64,000 bases of DNA from Mucilaginibacter gossypiicola (GTDB lineage: Bacteria > Bacteroidota > Bacteroidia > Sphingobacteriales > Sphingobacteriaceae), in assembly GCF_900110105.1 (NCBI RefSeq), contig NZ_FOCL01000017.1, forward strand, positions 1-64,000, written 5' to 3'. Both the position numbers and the translations under genes were made by a program. Below are positions 36,348 to 45,255 of the stretch, one piece after another (the stretch's first letter is position 1; each line of letters opens with the position of its first letter). The notes beneath the pieces are model-generated. The model made no database searches. It had not been told where the DNA came from and saw nothing but the letters and a program-made list of their open reading frames with translations.

Positions 36348-37616
36348 ATGAACAAGTTTTTATACGGCATTGATTTTGGAACAACCAACTCGGCATTGGT
36401 TATTTACAACGAAGAAACGAACGAAATACACAGCACCATTATCATTCCTTCGCTCATTTATTTCTACCAGCAGCCGGGCGCAGGAAACAAGCCCAATTAC
36501 GTGGTAGGCGAAGCTGCCATCTCCGCTTACCTCGCGGATGATATGAAAGGACGATTTATCAAGTCTGTTAAACAAATTTTGCCACGAAGCAGTTTTACGG
36601 AAACCCGCATCCAAAACAAAAAATATAACGCTTCGGACCTGGTAGCGATCATCTTAAAAGAACTGAAGGGACGTGCCGACCAGCTAATCGGTGAAGATTG
36701 CCGGAAAGCAGTTATTGGCAGGCCTGTTTTTTTTGACGATGATGATGTTAAAAAAGATGCCTTAGCGCAAACCCGTCTTACTAAGGCGGCGGATCTTGCC
36801 GGTTTTGAAAACATTCGTTTTCAGTTTGAGCCTATCGGGGCGGCTTTTGCCTATGAGAAAAGCCTTTCAGGAAAAGAAAACGTACTGGTAGCCGATTTGG
36901 GTGGAGGAACCACAGATTTTACTTACCTGGTACTGGACCCTGAAAAGGCCGGAATGAAAGATAGAAAAAACGATATCCTTGCCAACGGAGGTATTTACAT
37001 TGGTGGAGATAGTTTTGATTCGGCTTTTATGTGGGATAAAGGCACCCCCTATTTTGGTAAAAACACCACCTATGAAGCTACTCCGGGTAAAGTACTAACT
37101 GTACCGAAATCGCTTTTCGCCAATATTTGCTCCTGGGAGCAAATGAATTTCTTTAACAGCCAGCGTATTCAGCGGGATATTGAAGACTACTTTTACTTTT
37201 CGGGCAACGATCCGCAATTCAAAAACCTGATCACCCTTATCGAAAACAATCTGGGATATTCGGTATTTCAATCTATCGAGGCAACAAAAATACAGCTAAC
37301 AACTGCCAACAGCGCCGTGTTTAGCTATCAGAAAATGGATATCAGCATTAATGAAGAAATAGCCCTTACCGATTATGAACAGATCATAGCTAAAGATGTA
37401 AGCCGGATTGCCAGCTACCTGGACGAATTTATGTTGCAAAACAATATTGAACCAGGCAACATCGACAGCCTTTTCTTAACAGGCGGTACATCTATGGTAG
37501 GAAGTATTCAAAAACTATTTAAAACCAGGTTTCCGCATATCAAACTCAATTCTGGCGACAATTTCAGGAGCGTAGCTACAGGCTTAGCATATAGCGGCTA
37601 TTTGTTTGATGAATAG
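36348..37616 (+). CDS. Hsp70-family ATPase, YegD-like (no substrate-binding domain)
   Basis: 422-residue cytoplasmic protein with the Hsp70/actin ATPase fold only. Phosphate-1 loop DFGTTNS is at residues 7-13, phosphate-2 loop ADLGGGTTDF near 183-192, and the adenosine motif LFLTGGTSMVG near 375-385. It lacks the roughly 200-residue substrate-binding and lid domains of DnaK, and its length matches the YegD group. It is a single plus-strand gene, divergent from the locus C sigma gene and convergent with the M16 peptidase, with no signal peptide. Its link to the SusCD loci is positional only. No partner (J protein or GrpE) is nearby. Confidence 0.85.
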   Translation: MNKFLYGIDFGTTNSALVIYNEETNEIHSTIIIPSLIYFYQQPGAGNKPNYVVGEAAISAYLADDMKGRFIKSVKQILPRSSFTETRIQNKKYNASDLVAIILKELKGRADQLIGEDCRKAVIGRPVFFDDDDVKKDALAQTRLTKAADLAGFENIRFQFEPIGAAFAYEKSLSGKENVLVADLGGGTTDFTYLVLDPEKAGMKDRKNDILANGGIYIGGDSFDSAFMWDKGTPYFGKNTTYEATPGKVLTVPKSLFANICSWEQMNFFNSQRIQRDIEDYFYFSGNDPQFKNLITLIENNLGYSVFQSIEATKIQLTTANSAVFSYQKMDISINEEIALTDYEQIIAKDVSRIASYLDEFMLQNNIEPGNIDSLFLTGGTSMVGSIQKLFKTRFPHIKLNSGDNFRSVATGLAYSGYLFDE

Positions 37617-37626
37617 TAGTTTCTAC

Positions 37627-37718
37627 GTAGAGACGCATCACATGCGTCTCTCACAGGACAAGCAGTTTTGCACGTTATTTAGATTTGCATACCGGAGACG
37701 CATGTAATGCGTCTCTAC
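37627..37718. repeat. Paired inverted GAGACGCAT repeats
   Basis: Two 21-base palindromes, GAGACGCAT-CAC-ATGCGTCTC (37630-37650) and GAGACGCAT-GTA-ATGCGTCTC (37695-37715), sit 44 bases apart. Their outer flanks GTAGAGACGCAT and ATGCGTCTCTAC (37627-37638, 37707-37718) also pair with each other, so the block can fold as two hairpins or one long one. It lies just past the Hsp70-like stop. The form is that of a REP-type dispersed palindrome, or REPIN-like pair. Confidence 0.7.
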
Positions 37719-37767
37719 ATTTCAAACAGCTTTAGGCTACCCTATCTTAATCTGAGTATCAAAAAGC

Positions 37768-37802
37768 AATCGCCCCTCATTAATAACAAATGAGGGGCGA
37801 TT
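37768..37802. terminator. Bidirectional terminator between the Hsp70-like and M16 genes
   Basis: A 14-base perfect stem (AATCGCCCCTCATT and its complement) surrounds a seven-base loop. It has an A run on the left and a T-rich stretch on the right, between the convergent stops at 37616 and 37833. Confidence 0.85.
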
Positions 37803-37832
37803 ACTTTTAAACCTTATTTATCGGCAACTAAA

Positions 37833-40691
37833 TCACTTAGCGGCAGCCGCTTCAGGAAGCAATTGCATGCGGATATAGTTTTTACCACTCAGGTATTTTT
37901 GGGCGGTAGCTTTCACGCTTTCCACAGTTACACTGTTCAAATCTTTTGTATAGGTATCCAACTGGTGCAGGTCTTCTTTATCATTGATCTGTCCACTGAT
38001 ATAACCCAGCCAAAAACCATTGGTGCGTACCGCTGTTTCACGGCTGCGGATGCTTTCGGCGCGCCATTTGTCGATATTTACCTGCGCGGGGCCGTTGGTT
38101 TTGATCTTGTTGATCTCATCAAGGGTTGATGCTACCAGTTTGTCAGCATTTTTAGGATCGCAACCAAAGTAAACGAATATAGAATAGCGTTGGGTTGGGA
38201 ACTTGCTGTTATTGGCAAATGCGCCCGGTGAATAAACACCGCTTTCATCTTCCCTTAAACGTTCAATCAGCCTGATCTCTAAACACTCCTTCAAAGCGTC
38301 CAGCTGGATCTTTTCGGCAGCACTGTATTCAAACGCGCCCGACCAGATCAAATCAACCGATGCTTTTGGCTCCGAACCTTTGTATACGTTTTTAGCTATC
38401 TGCCCCTCGGGAATGTGGATACCTAAATCTTTAGCCTGTTCGCCCAGGTTTTTAGCCGGTAATGAGGCTATGTATTTTTCAAGCAGCGGTTTAATTTTTT
38501 CGATGTCGATATTACCAACAAAAGTGAAGGTCATGCCAGATGCATCGGCAAAGCGCTCTTTATAAATAGCATACTCACGATCAAGGCTGATCTGATCTAT
38601 CTTGGCAATGCTTGGGCCGGTACGGCGAACATTATGATTACCCAAAACTGCGCTTAAGGTATCCTGGAATACGGCATTTGGATCGTTCAGCCTATTGGCA
38701 AGTCCTGCTTTTGAACTGGTGATAATCCCCTGGAACAAATCGGCATCTTTACGAGGCTCGGTTAAGTACCCGTAAATAAGTTCAAAAGCCGTTTCCAGAT
38801 CTTTAGGGGTCGAACTACCACTAACACCCTGCGTACGTTCGCTGATGTATGGACTAACGCTAAGTTGTTTGCCGGAAAGGTATTTTTCCAGTTGAGTAGG
38901 ATTGTAATTACCTACACCAAATGATTCCACCATGCCCGATGCGTTTTTAGCCGACTCAAAATCAGCATCGCTATAAAGCGATGTACCACCCGGTGCCGAA
39001 GCACTAAACACGATCTCATTATCTTTAAAGTCGGTTGGTTTAAGTACAACTTTAATACCGTTGCTTAAAGTTAATGTGGTTGTACCTAAAGCAGCATCTT
39101 TAGTTTCGGCGGTTATTTTGCCGGCAGCAGGCGCATTAGCCAATAATGGCTGTTTGCTTACCTCATCGTTATAAGGTTTCAGGTCCTCTGCCTCAACATC
39201 TTTTATCCAGGTATTAACCACTGCTTCGGCCGGCAGGGTAGCTTTATCCTTTTCGGGGGCGAGCAACATCACATCGCGGTTAGTGCTTTTAATGGATGTT
39301 TTAGTGATGGCGTTTACCTCGCTGAGTGCGATACCCGGCAGATCATTCTTTACCAGATCATACTCAAAACTTATACCCGGTGCGGCGGTACCTTTTAAAA
39401 AGTATTGCAGGTACTCGTTCACATAACTATCGGAGTTGGTTTTATTCTTTTCCTTCAAAGCAGCTTCCATATCGCTCAGGAAACTTTGTTTGGCACGGTC
39501 GAGCTCGGTTTGGGTAAAGCCAAACCGTTTGATCCTTTCTGTTTCGCGCCAGGCTGTTTTGAAACCTTTTTCAAGCTCTCCGGGCTTGGCTACAGCGTAC
39601 ACGCTATAGGTATCTAATCCACCTAAAAAGCCGCTCAGGTCGGCACCGCCCTGTAAATATGGCGGATTAGCCTGGCGCATAATTTCAGCATAACGGGCAC
39701 CCGACATCCTGTTGAATAAACCACGGATAATACTTTGACGGTATTGAGATGCGGTATGCAGATCGAGCGCCGGTTGTTTCATGAACACCTGGGCCACAGT
39801 TACCGTCATTTCCTTATCGGTGATAGCTATGAACTGATTTTGTCCTGTCAATGGTACCGTATATTTTGTGCGCGGCTTTTCAACGGCAGGTTTCTTAAGG
39901 TCACTGAACTTGGCCTTAACGGTTTTCTCCATCTCGTTAACATCGATATCTCCCACTACGATCAAAGCCTGTAAGTCCGGGCGGTACCAGTCATGGTAAA
40001 AGCGTTTAATGGTTTCCGGCTTAAAGTTGTTCAGCACCTCGTCGGTTCCAATAGGCAGGCGTAACGAATAACGCGAGTGGTTCAGGATTACCGGCAGGTA
40101 AGCCCTTTGCATACGCTCCTGCGCACCTTTACCCAAGCGCTTTTCTTCCAATACAACACCGCGTTCTTTGTCAATCTCAGTCGGATCTAAAGTAGCGTCC
40201 TGTGCCCAGTCGCGCATGATCTGGATGCCATTTTTCAGAATTTCCGGATTATCTGACGGGATTGGTAACTGATACACCGTTTCATCAAATGAAGTATAAG
40301 CATTCAAATCGGCGCCAAAACGTACACCGGATTTTTGCAGATAACTCACCAATTCATTTTTAGGAAAATGCTTGGTGCCGTTAAAGCTCATGTGCTCCAT
40401 AAAATGCGCAAGGCCACGCTGGCTGTCATCTTCCAATACCGAACCTATTTTGTTGGCCAGGTAAAACGTAACGCGTTTTTTGGGTTCTTCGTTATGACGG
40501 ATATAATAAGTAAATCCGTTTGGCAGCTTGCCTGTGCGAACAGCAGGGTCAAGCGGTAAATTCTTTTCGGCTGCTGCCTTTGTTGTTGCTTTAACCTGGC
40601 TTACCTGGGCCCAGGTAGGCGCAGCCTGAAACGACCAGCTAAGCGCAAGGCTTACGCTGGCCAATAAAATAGTACTTTTTATGTTTTTCAT
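37833..40691 (-). CDS. M16-family zinc metallopeptidase (pitrilysin-like, two tandem halves)
   Basis: 952-residue exported peptidase with a signal peptide ending near TWAQ. The N-terminal M16 half carries the inverted zinc motif HFMEH (H96, E99, H100) with the third ligand E176 (KERGVV), so it is catalytically competent. The second half (about 510-940) has the M16 fold without a zinc site, as is usual. It degrades peptides in the periplasm or at the envelope. Its start lies 34 bases beyond the T tract of the terminator that ends the locus D operon, so it may be expressed by read-through. Placement next to a locus with another metallopeptidase suggests a shared peptide substrate. Confidence 0.93.
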   Translation of the reverse strand: MKNIKSTILLASVSLALSWSFQAAPTWAQVSQVKATTKAAAEKNLPLDPAVRTGKLPNGFTYYIRHNEEPKKRVTFYLANKIGSVLEDDSQRGLAHFMEHMSFNGTKHFPKNELVSYLQKSGVRFGADLNAYTSFDETVYQLPIPSDNPEILKNGIQIMRDWAQDATLDPTEIDKERGVVLEEKRLGKGAQERMQRAYLPVILNHSRYSLRLPIGTDEVLNNFKPETIKRFYHDWYRPDLQALIVVGDIDVNEMEKTVKAKFSDLKKPAVEKPRTKYTVPLTGQNQFIAITDKEMTVTVAQVFMKQPALDLHTASQYRQSIIRGLFNRMSGARYAEIMRQANPPYLQGGADLSGFLGGLDTYSVYAVAKPGELEKGFKTAWRETERIKRFGFTQTELDRAKQSFLSDMEAALKEKNKTNSDSYVNEYLQYFLKGTAAPGISFEYDLVKNDLPGIALSEVNAITKTSIKSTNRDVMLLAPEKDKATLPAEAVVNTWIKDVEAEDLKPYNDEVSKQPLLANAPAAGKITAETKDAALGTTTLTLSNGIKVVLKPTDFKDNEIVFSASAPGGTSLYSDADFESAKNASGMVESFGVGNYNPTQLEKYLSGKQLSVSPYISERTQGVSGSSTPKDLETAFELIYGYLTEPRKDADLFQGIITSSKAGLANRLNDPNAVFQDTLSAVLGNHNVRRTGPSIAKIDQISLDREYAIYKERFADASGMTFTFVGNIDIEKIKPLLEKYIASLPAKNLGEQAKDLGIHIPEGQIAKNVYKGSEPKASVDLIWSGAFEYSAAEKIQLDALKECLEIRLIERLREDESGVYSPGAFANNSKFPTQRYSIFVYFGCDPKNADKLVASTLDEINKIKTNGPAQVNIDKWRAESIRSRETAVRTNGFWLGYISGQINDKEDLHQLDTYTKDLNSVTVESVKATAQKYLSGKNYIRMQLLPEAAAAK

Positions 40692-40725
40692 ATTTTGTTG
40701 ATCGGGTTAGGATTCAGCGCTAATT

Positions 40726-40755
40726 TAAAAAAGAGCCGGTATTAAAACCGGCTCT
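40726..40755 (-). terminator. Terminator of the locus D operon
   Basis: Stem AGAGCCGGT/ACCGGCTCT (40732-40740 with 40747-40755), six-base loop, followed on the minus strand by TTTTTTAAA. It is a textbook intrinsic terminator 83 bases after the thioredoxin gene. A smaller GATAGC/GCTATC hairpin (40812-40827) precedes it. Confidence 0.9.
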
Positions 40756-40838
40756 CCGGAAATTAAACTAACTAAACTGATGGAAAACGTCCTACCGGGA
40801 CTCTCTTTATGATAGCCAATGCTATCCTTTTATATTTT

Positions 40839-41396
40839 TTAACTGTTAAAGATCTTTTTTAGCTGTATATCGATATCAGAAGCAGTGGGGTTTATTAACA
40901 CCACATTACCCTCAGCATCCAGCACAATTGCAAACGGTACCGACTGGATACCTAAGGCATTCATCATCACTGATGCATCTTTACCGTCCTCATATCTATC
41001 TATCCCCTGCTCCCATGGCATTGCTTCTTTAAGCATGGCATTTTTCCAGGCCTTACTGTTCTGGTCGATTGAAATGCTAACTATCTCAAATCCTTTAGCG
41101 TGGTATTGCTTATATAATGCTTTAAGGTGCGGAATAGCCGCCCTGCATGGCATACACCACGAAGCCCAAAAATCAACCAGTACCACTTTGCCCTTAACCG
41201 ATGACAATTTGATAGATTTCCCATCGGCCCTTTGTAACTCAAAAACCGGCAATGGTTTTCCAACTATTAAGTTTTGACCAGAGGTAATCGTATCCTGCTT
41301 TTGGGATGATAAAGCCTTTCCGTCTGCCTTCCATCCGGTACTTAGCGCAATTGCTACCGGTGTTACCAACAACAACCTTTTAAAATTTATTTTCAT
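40839..41396 (-). CDS. TlpA-like periplasmic thioredoxin
   Basis: 185-residue thioredoxin-fold protein with a signal peptide. The active site WCMPC (C81, C84) sits in FWASWCMPCRA, followed by IVSISIDQNSKAWKNAM and the cis-Pro loop SVPFAIV, typical of TlpA/ResA thiol-disulfide oxidoreductases. It is the last gene of the locus D operon, 9 bases after the 626-residue DsbD-alpha fusion gene, whose C-terminal domain is a plausible electron donor. A second thioredoxin gene lies two genes upstream. The target disulfide is unknown. Confidence 0.92.
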   Translation of the reverse strand: MKINFKRLLLVTPVAIALSTGWKADGKALSSQKQDTITSGQNLIVGKPLPVFELQRADGKSIKLSSVKGKVVLVDFWASWCMPCRAAIPHLKALYKQYHAKGFEIVSISIDQNSKAWKNAMLKEAMPWEQGIDRYEDGKDASVMMNALGIQSVPFAIVLDAEGNVVLINPTASDIDIQLKKIFNS

Positions 41397-41405
41397 TTGG
41401 CTGGA

Positions 41406-43286
41406 TTATAAAACCTGTATTTCAATTATTTTTCTTTTTGGCGGGAAACATTTGTTGTTATCACAAACCTGGTAGTAAAGCCCACATTTAATTACCATAC
41501 CCGGTTTTAGCGAGGCTGAATTTATTTCCGTTTTAAATGTTGCCTTATCTTCCCAAATAAACATGCCTTCACCTCCGGTAAATGGTACCCCGGCCGATGC
41601 CTGCCACTCGCTGCTTGTTATACCTTTGGGCAGCTCGATAGTGGGCTGCGCGGTAATAAAAGGGCTATCTTTGGGCACGTACGCATAAATATGCCAGCCT
41701 TGTAAAATATCGGCTTTAACAACTACTTGTTTTTTCCCGTTTGCATCATCAACCAGGGTGGCGCTCACTATCACCGGATCTGTGCGAGTTGGTACTGTTC
41801 CCGCGTTTGCAGTTTTAATGTCGCCTGTTGGAGCGGGTGTAATTGCCGCCGTTTCTGTTTTATAGGTATTCACCATGAATTTAAAACCGCCGGCTTCGGT
41901 ATAATAAAGGTTGGATTTGTTTTTGGTTAACCATGTACGCCATTCCTGAGCTGATGTGAATTTTTCGGTAGTATATCTTTCCAATACCCTTTGGGCCAGG
42001 GCAGGCTCCTCCCCTTTCTCAAGCATGCTGATACATTTTTCAAGCAACTCAATTTTACGGTTAGAGATTCCCAGCTTTTTTGCATCCTCATCAACCTGCA
42101 ACGAATAAGCATCAACTGGATAAAAGTATTCGAGATTATCCCGATAATACTTATGATAAGCCTCTACGTTGGTACCAAACATATCATACATGCCGCTGCC
42201 GGTCCAGCTTTTGAGGTAATCGTCAAAGCTTTGTACGTCGTCGGATACGGGCATCATTAAAAACGCCTCGTTACCTTTACCAATATCCTCGCCTTTTGCC
42301 TTACGGTCTTTAAGCTCCTGCTGCATTTTAAGCAGGCGGGCGTTGCCTTCTTTCCTGGCTATCAGCGTTTTTTGGTATAAAGCTTTATCACTACGGTAAA
42401 TCATTTCATTTATCCACTCACGATTCTCTATTTGCACTTTTTTCATGATAGGTGCCCGGTGATCAAACTTTTTGATGTAGCAAACGGTGTTCACAAATAC
42501 ATCTTTAGCTTCATCAGTCATGTGATTGGGCGAAGCAGAAAATCCCCACATAAAATAGTTCCCATGCCTGCCTAATGCAACTGCTTCAGCATTTTTTAAA
42601 CAAACGCCGCCACTTATAGCTTCGGCATCCGGCGAATCATTAAATCCTTCACCGTGTGCCACCATGCCAATAATGTATTTATCCTTAGCTGCAGGATCTT
42701 CTTTGATCACCTTCCATATAGGCAGTTCCTTGGGCGTGGTTGCACCCTGAAAACCGTTAAAAAAAGAACCCGGTGTAGGCCTGTTAACCAGTGTTAACTT
42801 CACTTTTAGGGGGGTATTAAATATGGCGTGACTGGTTTTGATATTCAGCGCGTCCTCCTCCAAACACTGGCAATACCAATCAAACTTAAGTCCTATCGGC
42901 ATACCCACATCAGGGGCCAGCTGATGCATTAAAACTATAGGCCTGTCAAAATTGGCAGGTAATTTTATAGGGCCTGCATCAGCAATGGTTACATCAACAT
43001 TAGCAGACATTGAGGCATCGTAATCTCTCACATCCACTACATCAACTTTCTCAAAACGCCTTTCTAAAAATGCCTTAAAATCGGCCATACGGGTTTTCCA
43101 GGCTTCATCTACTGCACCTGCGGCTGTGCTGTAGTATGTAATATGATCAGGCTTGGGTTTGGCCGGATCATAACCTACATATAAAACATGGAGCGCTATT
43201 TTACCCGCTCCATGTTTTATGACACTACTAAAAGCGGCGGCGCTAAACATAACGCAAAGCAGCAAAGCCAATGTGATCTTTTTCAT
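41406..43286 (-). CDS. Exported protein with ThuA/GATase-like N-terminal region and C-terminal DsbD-alpha-like domain
   Basis: 626-residue protein with a signal peptide. The C-terminal part (about 505-626) resembles the N-terminal (alpha) domain of DsbD: VVVKADILQGWHIYAYVP and CGLYYQVCDNNKCFPPKR, keeping the paired cysteines CDNNKC followed by the FPP that in DsbD is YPP. The N-terminal half (about 28-290) has an alternating beta/alpha pattern (HVLYVGYDP, IVLMHQLAPDVG, GMVAHGEGFNDSP, GNYFMWGFSASPNHMTDEAKDVF) that recalls ThuA-like amidotransferase folds, though no catalytic triad is certain. A WYCQC motif lies near residue 140. The middle (about 290-470) is helical. It lies 6 bases after one TlpA gene and 9 before another, so a thiol-transfer role is likely. 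I do not recognise a named family for the N-terminal part. Confidence 0.75.
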   Translation of the reverse strand: MKKITLALLLCVMFSAAAFSSVIKHGAGKIALHVLYVGYDPAKPKPDHITYYSTAAGAVDEAWKTRMADFKAFLERRFEKVDVVDVRDYDASMSANVDVTIADAGPIKLPANFDRPIVLMHQLAPDVGMPIGLKFDWYCQCLEEDALNIKTSHAIFNTPLKVKLTLVNRPTPGSFFNGFQGATTPKELPIWKVIKEDPAAKDKYIIGMVAHGEGFNDSPDAEAISGGVCLKNAEAVALGRHGNYFMWGFSASPNHMTDEAKDVFVNTVCYIKKFDHRAPIMKKVQIENREWINEMIYRSDKALYQKTLIARKEGNARLLKMQQELKDRKAKGEDIGKGNEAFLMMPVSDDVQSFDDYLKSWTGSGMYDMFGTNVEAYHKYYRDNLEYFYPVDAYSLQVDEDAKKLGISNRKIELLEKCISMLEKGEEPALAQRVLERYTTEKFTSAQEWRTWLTKNKSNLYYTEAGGFKFMVNTYKTETAAITPAPTGDIKTANAGTVPTRTDPVIVSATLVDDANGKKQVVVKADILQGWHIYAYVPKDSPFITAQPTIELPKGITSSEWQASAGVPFTGGEGMFIWEDKATFKTEINSASLKPGMVIKCGLYYQVCDNNKCFPPKRKIIEIQVL

Positions 43287-43292
43287 ATCTGT

Positions 43293-44429
43293 TTAATTAA
43301 AAAGTTCGGCAAGTTTGGTATTCAGGGATTCATCGCGCAGGGTATTGCCGATGATCTTACCGTCTTTGTCAAGCAAAAAGCTTTGCGGTACTGCCCTTAC
43401 ACCATATAAACGGCCAACAGCATTATTCCAGCCTTTTAAATCAGAAACCTGGATCCACGGCAAACCATCTTTGGCAATAGCGTCAACCCATTTTTCCTTT
43501 ACATTATCAAGCGAAACTGAGATGATCTCGAAACCCTTGTCCTTATAAAGTTCGTATTGCTTTTTCAGGTTGGGATTACCTGCACGGCAGGGCGCACACC
43601 AACTTGCCCAAAACTCAACCAAAACATATTTGCCCTTTAAATCGCTCAAAGAAACCGGCTTTCCGCTTACATCGTTTTGAGTGAAAGCAGGAGCTTGCTT
43701 TCCAATAGCAGTGATACCGGCAGCCTGAATACGTTGCTCAAGCTCCTTACCTACATCGGTACTGCGCAACGATGCATTAAGCGCTTTAAACACAGGGCCA
43801 ACTTTATCAACATCAACCTTGGTACCTGCCGATTCGGACAAGCCTACCAAACCAAAATATGAGTTAGGATTATTTTTGGCGAAGAGAAATTGCTTTTCAT
43901 TTCTATCGGCAATGTTTTTGCGATAACGTGCGTCAATAGCTTTTACAAAAGCAGTATCTTTTTGCTGCTCTGGCGTGGCGCGTGAAAATTCGGCATTAAC
44001 GGCTTTGGTTAAATCCATTATGGTACCGCCGATTTGCTTATTGTAAGCCTGAAACTCATCATACACTTTTGAGCCGGTAACTTTGGCGTTTACCAATGAA
44101 TCGGCCGAGGTGTACACCATGTTCTCCTTACCGAAGTAAATGTAAACCACATCGGCATTAGGGGCATAAATAGCGTGCTGCTTGCCCTGGCCGGTATGAT
44201 CAAATGCCATGCGACTGGTAGTTATACCTGATATATTGCCTGTAAATTTGAATGTACCGTTTACAACCACACTTGAATCTTCATGGCTTGTGCCATTATC
44301 CATATAATCGATGTAAGCTTTGGCAGGTTTATCCAGTTTACCGATATGACCGGTAATGCTGAAGTTGGTTTTCTGAGCCATGCTTACCGCAGGCAAGAGA
44401 ATGGCGATAGCCAGAAATCGTTTTTTCAT
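43293..44429 (-). CDS. TlpA-family thioredoxin with DUF4369 N-terminal domain
   Basis: 378-residue periplasmic thioredoxin; signal peptide ends at SMAQ. The N-terminal beta domain (about 22-120, FSITGHIGKLDKPAKAYIDY) is DUF4369, then a helical linker (about 125-235), then an AhpC/TSA-like thioredoxin domain (about 240-378) with WCAPC (C278, C281). This architecture is widespread in Bacteroidota, often beside SusCD genes. It lies 51 bases downstream of the BSP peptidase gene. With the neighbouring thioredoxin and DsbD-alpha protein it makes three thiol-disulfide proteins in one operon. Confidence 0.92.
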   Translation of the reverse strand: MKKRFLAIAILLPAVSMAQKTNFSITGHIGKLDKPAKAYIDYMDNGTSHEDSSVVVNGTFKFTGNISGITTSRMAFDHTGQGKQHAIYAPNADVVYIYFGKENMVYTSADSLVNAKVTGSKVYDEFQAYNKQIGGTIMDLTKAVNAEFSRATPEQQKDTAFVKAIDARYRKNIADRNEKQFLFAKNNPNSYFGLVGLSESAGTKVDVDKVGPVFKALNASLRSTDVGKELEQRIQAAGITAIGKQAPAFTQNDVSGKPVSLSDLKGKYVLVEFWASWCAPCRAGNPNLKKQYELYKDKGFEIISVSLDNVKEKWVDAIAKDGLPWIQVSDLKGWNNAVGRLYGVRAVPQSFLLDKDGKIIGNTLRDESLNTKLAELFN

Positions 44430-44480
44430 TTTTCTATTTTTTAAGCTTTAAAAGCCGTAAACATTTATTAGTTGAATTAA

Positions 44481-45233
44481 TTAAAGAGCTGGATTTTTGC
44501 TGTAAGCAGCCCAAAGCTCATCAACCGTTTTGCCTGTTAAAGTTTTCCAGGTTTGATCTGAATAAGTATTATCGCGGCAAGCGGCATTTAAATCTTTTAC
44601 TATACCTGCTTTTACATGCTTATCAAGCCAAACCAGGAAGCGAGCAGTTATGCGGTAACTGCCTGTATAGTTTTGATCTGCGCTATAATCGGGCAAGGAC
44701 CAACCGGCAGCAGCATTGTCGACGCCTAATGTATACCGGGCATAATCGGCAATCCCTTCAACCAACCATCCGGGATTACTGCCTGTATAGGCCTGTACAA
44801 TGTGCATTACCTCATGGGTAACCACATCCAGGTCTGTAGGCGTGGCGAGCATCCATTTAGGATTAATACGCACGATGGCGTTCCCCGTTTCGGCAACTCC
44901 GGTGTACGATGGATCGATGTTGAAATGAACCTTTATAGCCGTTTTGGGATTGTAAATTGACGCCTCCTCTGGATAAACCTTAAAAAAGGCGTCAATCATC
45001 CTGTCTTTTACCTTGTTACCGGCATCCGTAGCAAAATCGGGCGAATAATTGGTGAAGATCAGGGTGTATGAGCCTTTGGTTACCGAATCCTGCGACAGGT
45101 AGTCATGAAAAACGGGCTTAGCCTGCGGTTGATCCTGATCATCAGCCAGTTTGTTTTTATAGCATGCGCTGGTTAAAGTCATAGCTGTGGCCATCAACAC
45201 AAAAACTTTCATGCTGTTATTTAATATTTTCAT
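44481..45233 (-). CDS. BSP-type (basic secretory protein) metallopeptidase lipoprotein
   Basis: 250-residue lipoprotein (lipobox TSAC, Cys24; the alternative Met8 start also works). The zinc motif HEVMH (H140, E141, H144) is followed by GWLVEGIADYARY, the signature of the plant/bacterial basic secretory protein peptidase family. Length and motif spacing are normal, so it should be active. Lipid anchoring places it in the outer membrane, possibly facing outward. In an operon with susCD and two small lipoproteins it is the likely endopeptidase that prepares substrate for import. Confidence 0.88.
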   Translation of the reverse strand: MKILNNSMKVFVLMATAMTLTSACYKNKLADDQDQPQAKPVFHDYLSQDSVTKGSYTLIFTNYSPDFATDAGNKVKDRMIDAFFKVYPEEASIYNPKTAIKVHFNIDPSYTGVAETGNAIVRINPKWMLATPTDLDVVTHEVMHIVQAYTGSNPGWLVEGIADYARYTLGVDNAAAGWSLPDYSADQNYTGSYRITARFLVWLDKHVKAGIVKDLNAACRDNTYSDQTWKTLTGKTVDELWAAYSKNPAL

Positions 45234-45255
45234 ATGGTTTTTATAGGTTACTTTC

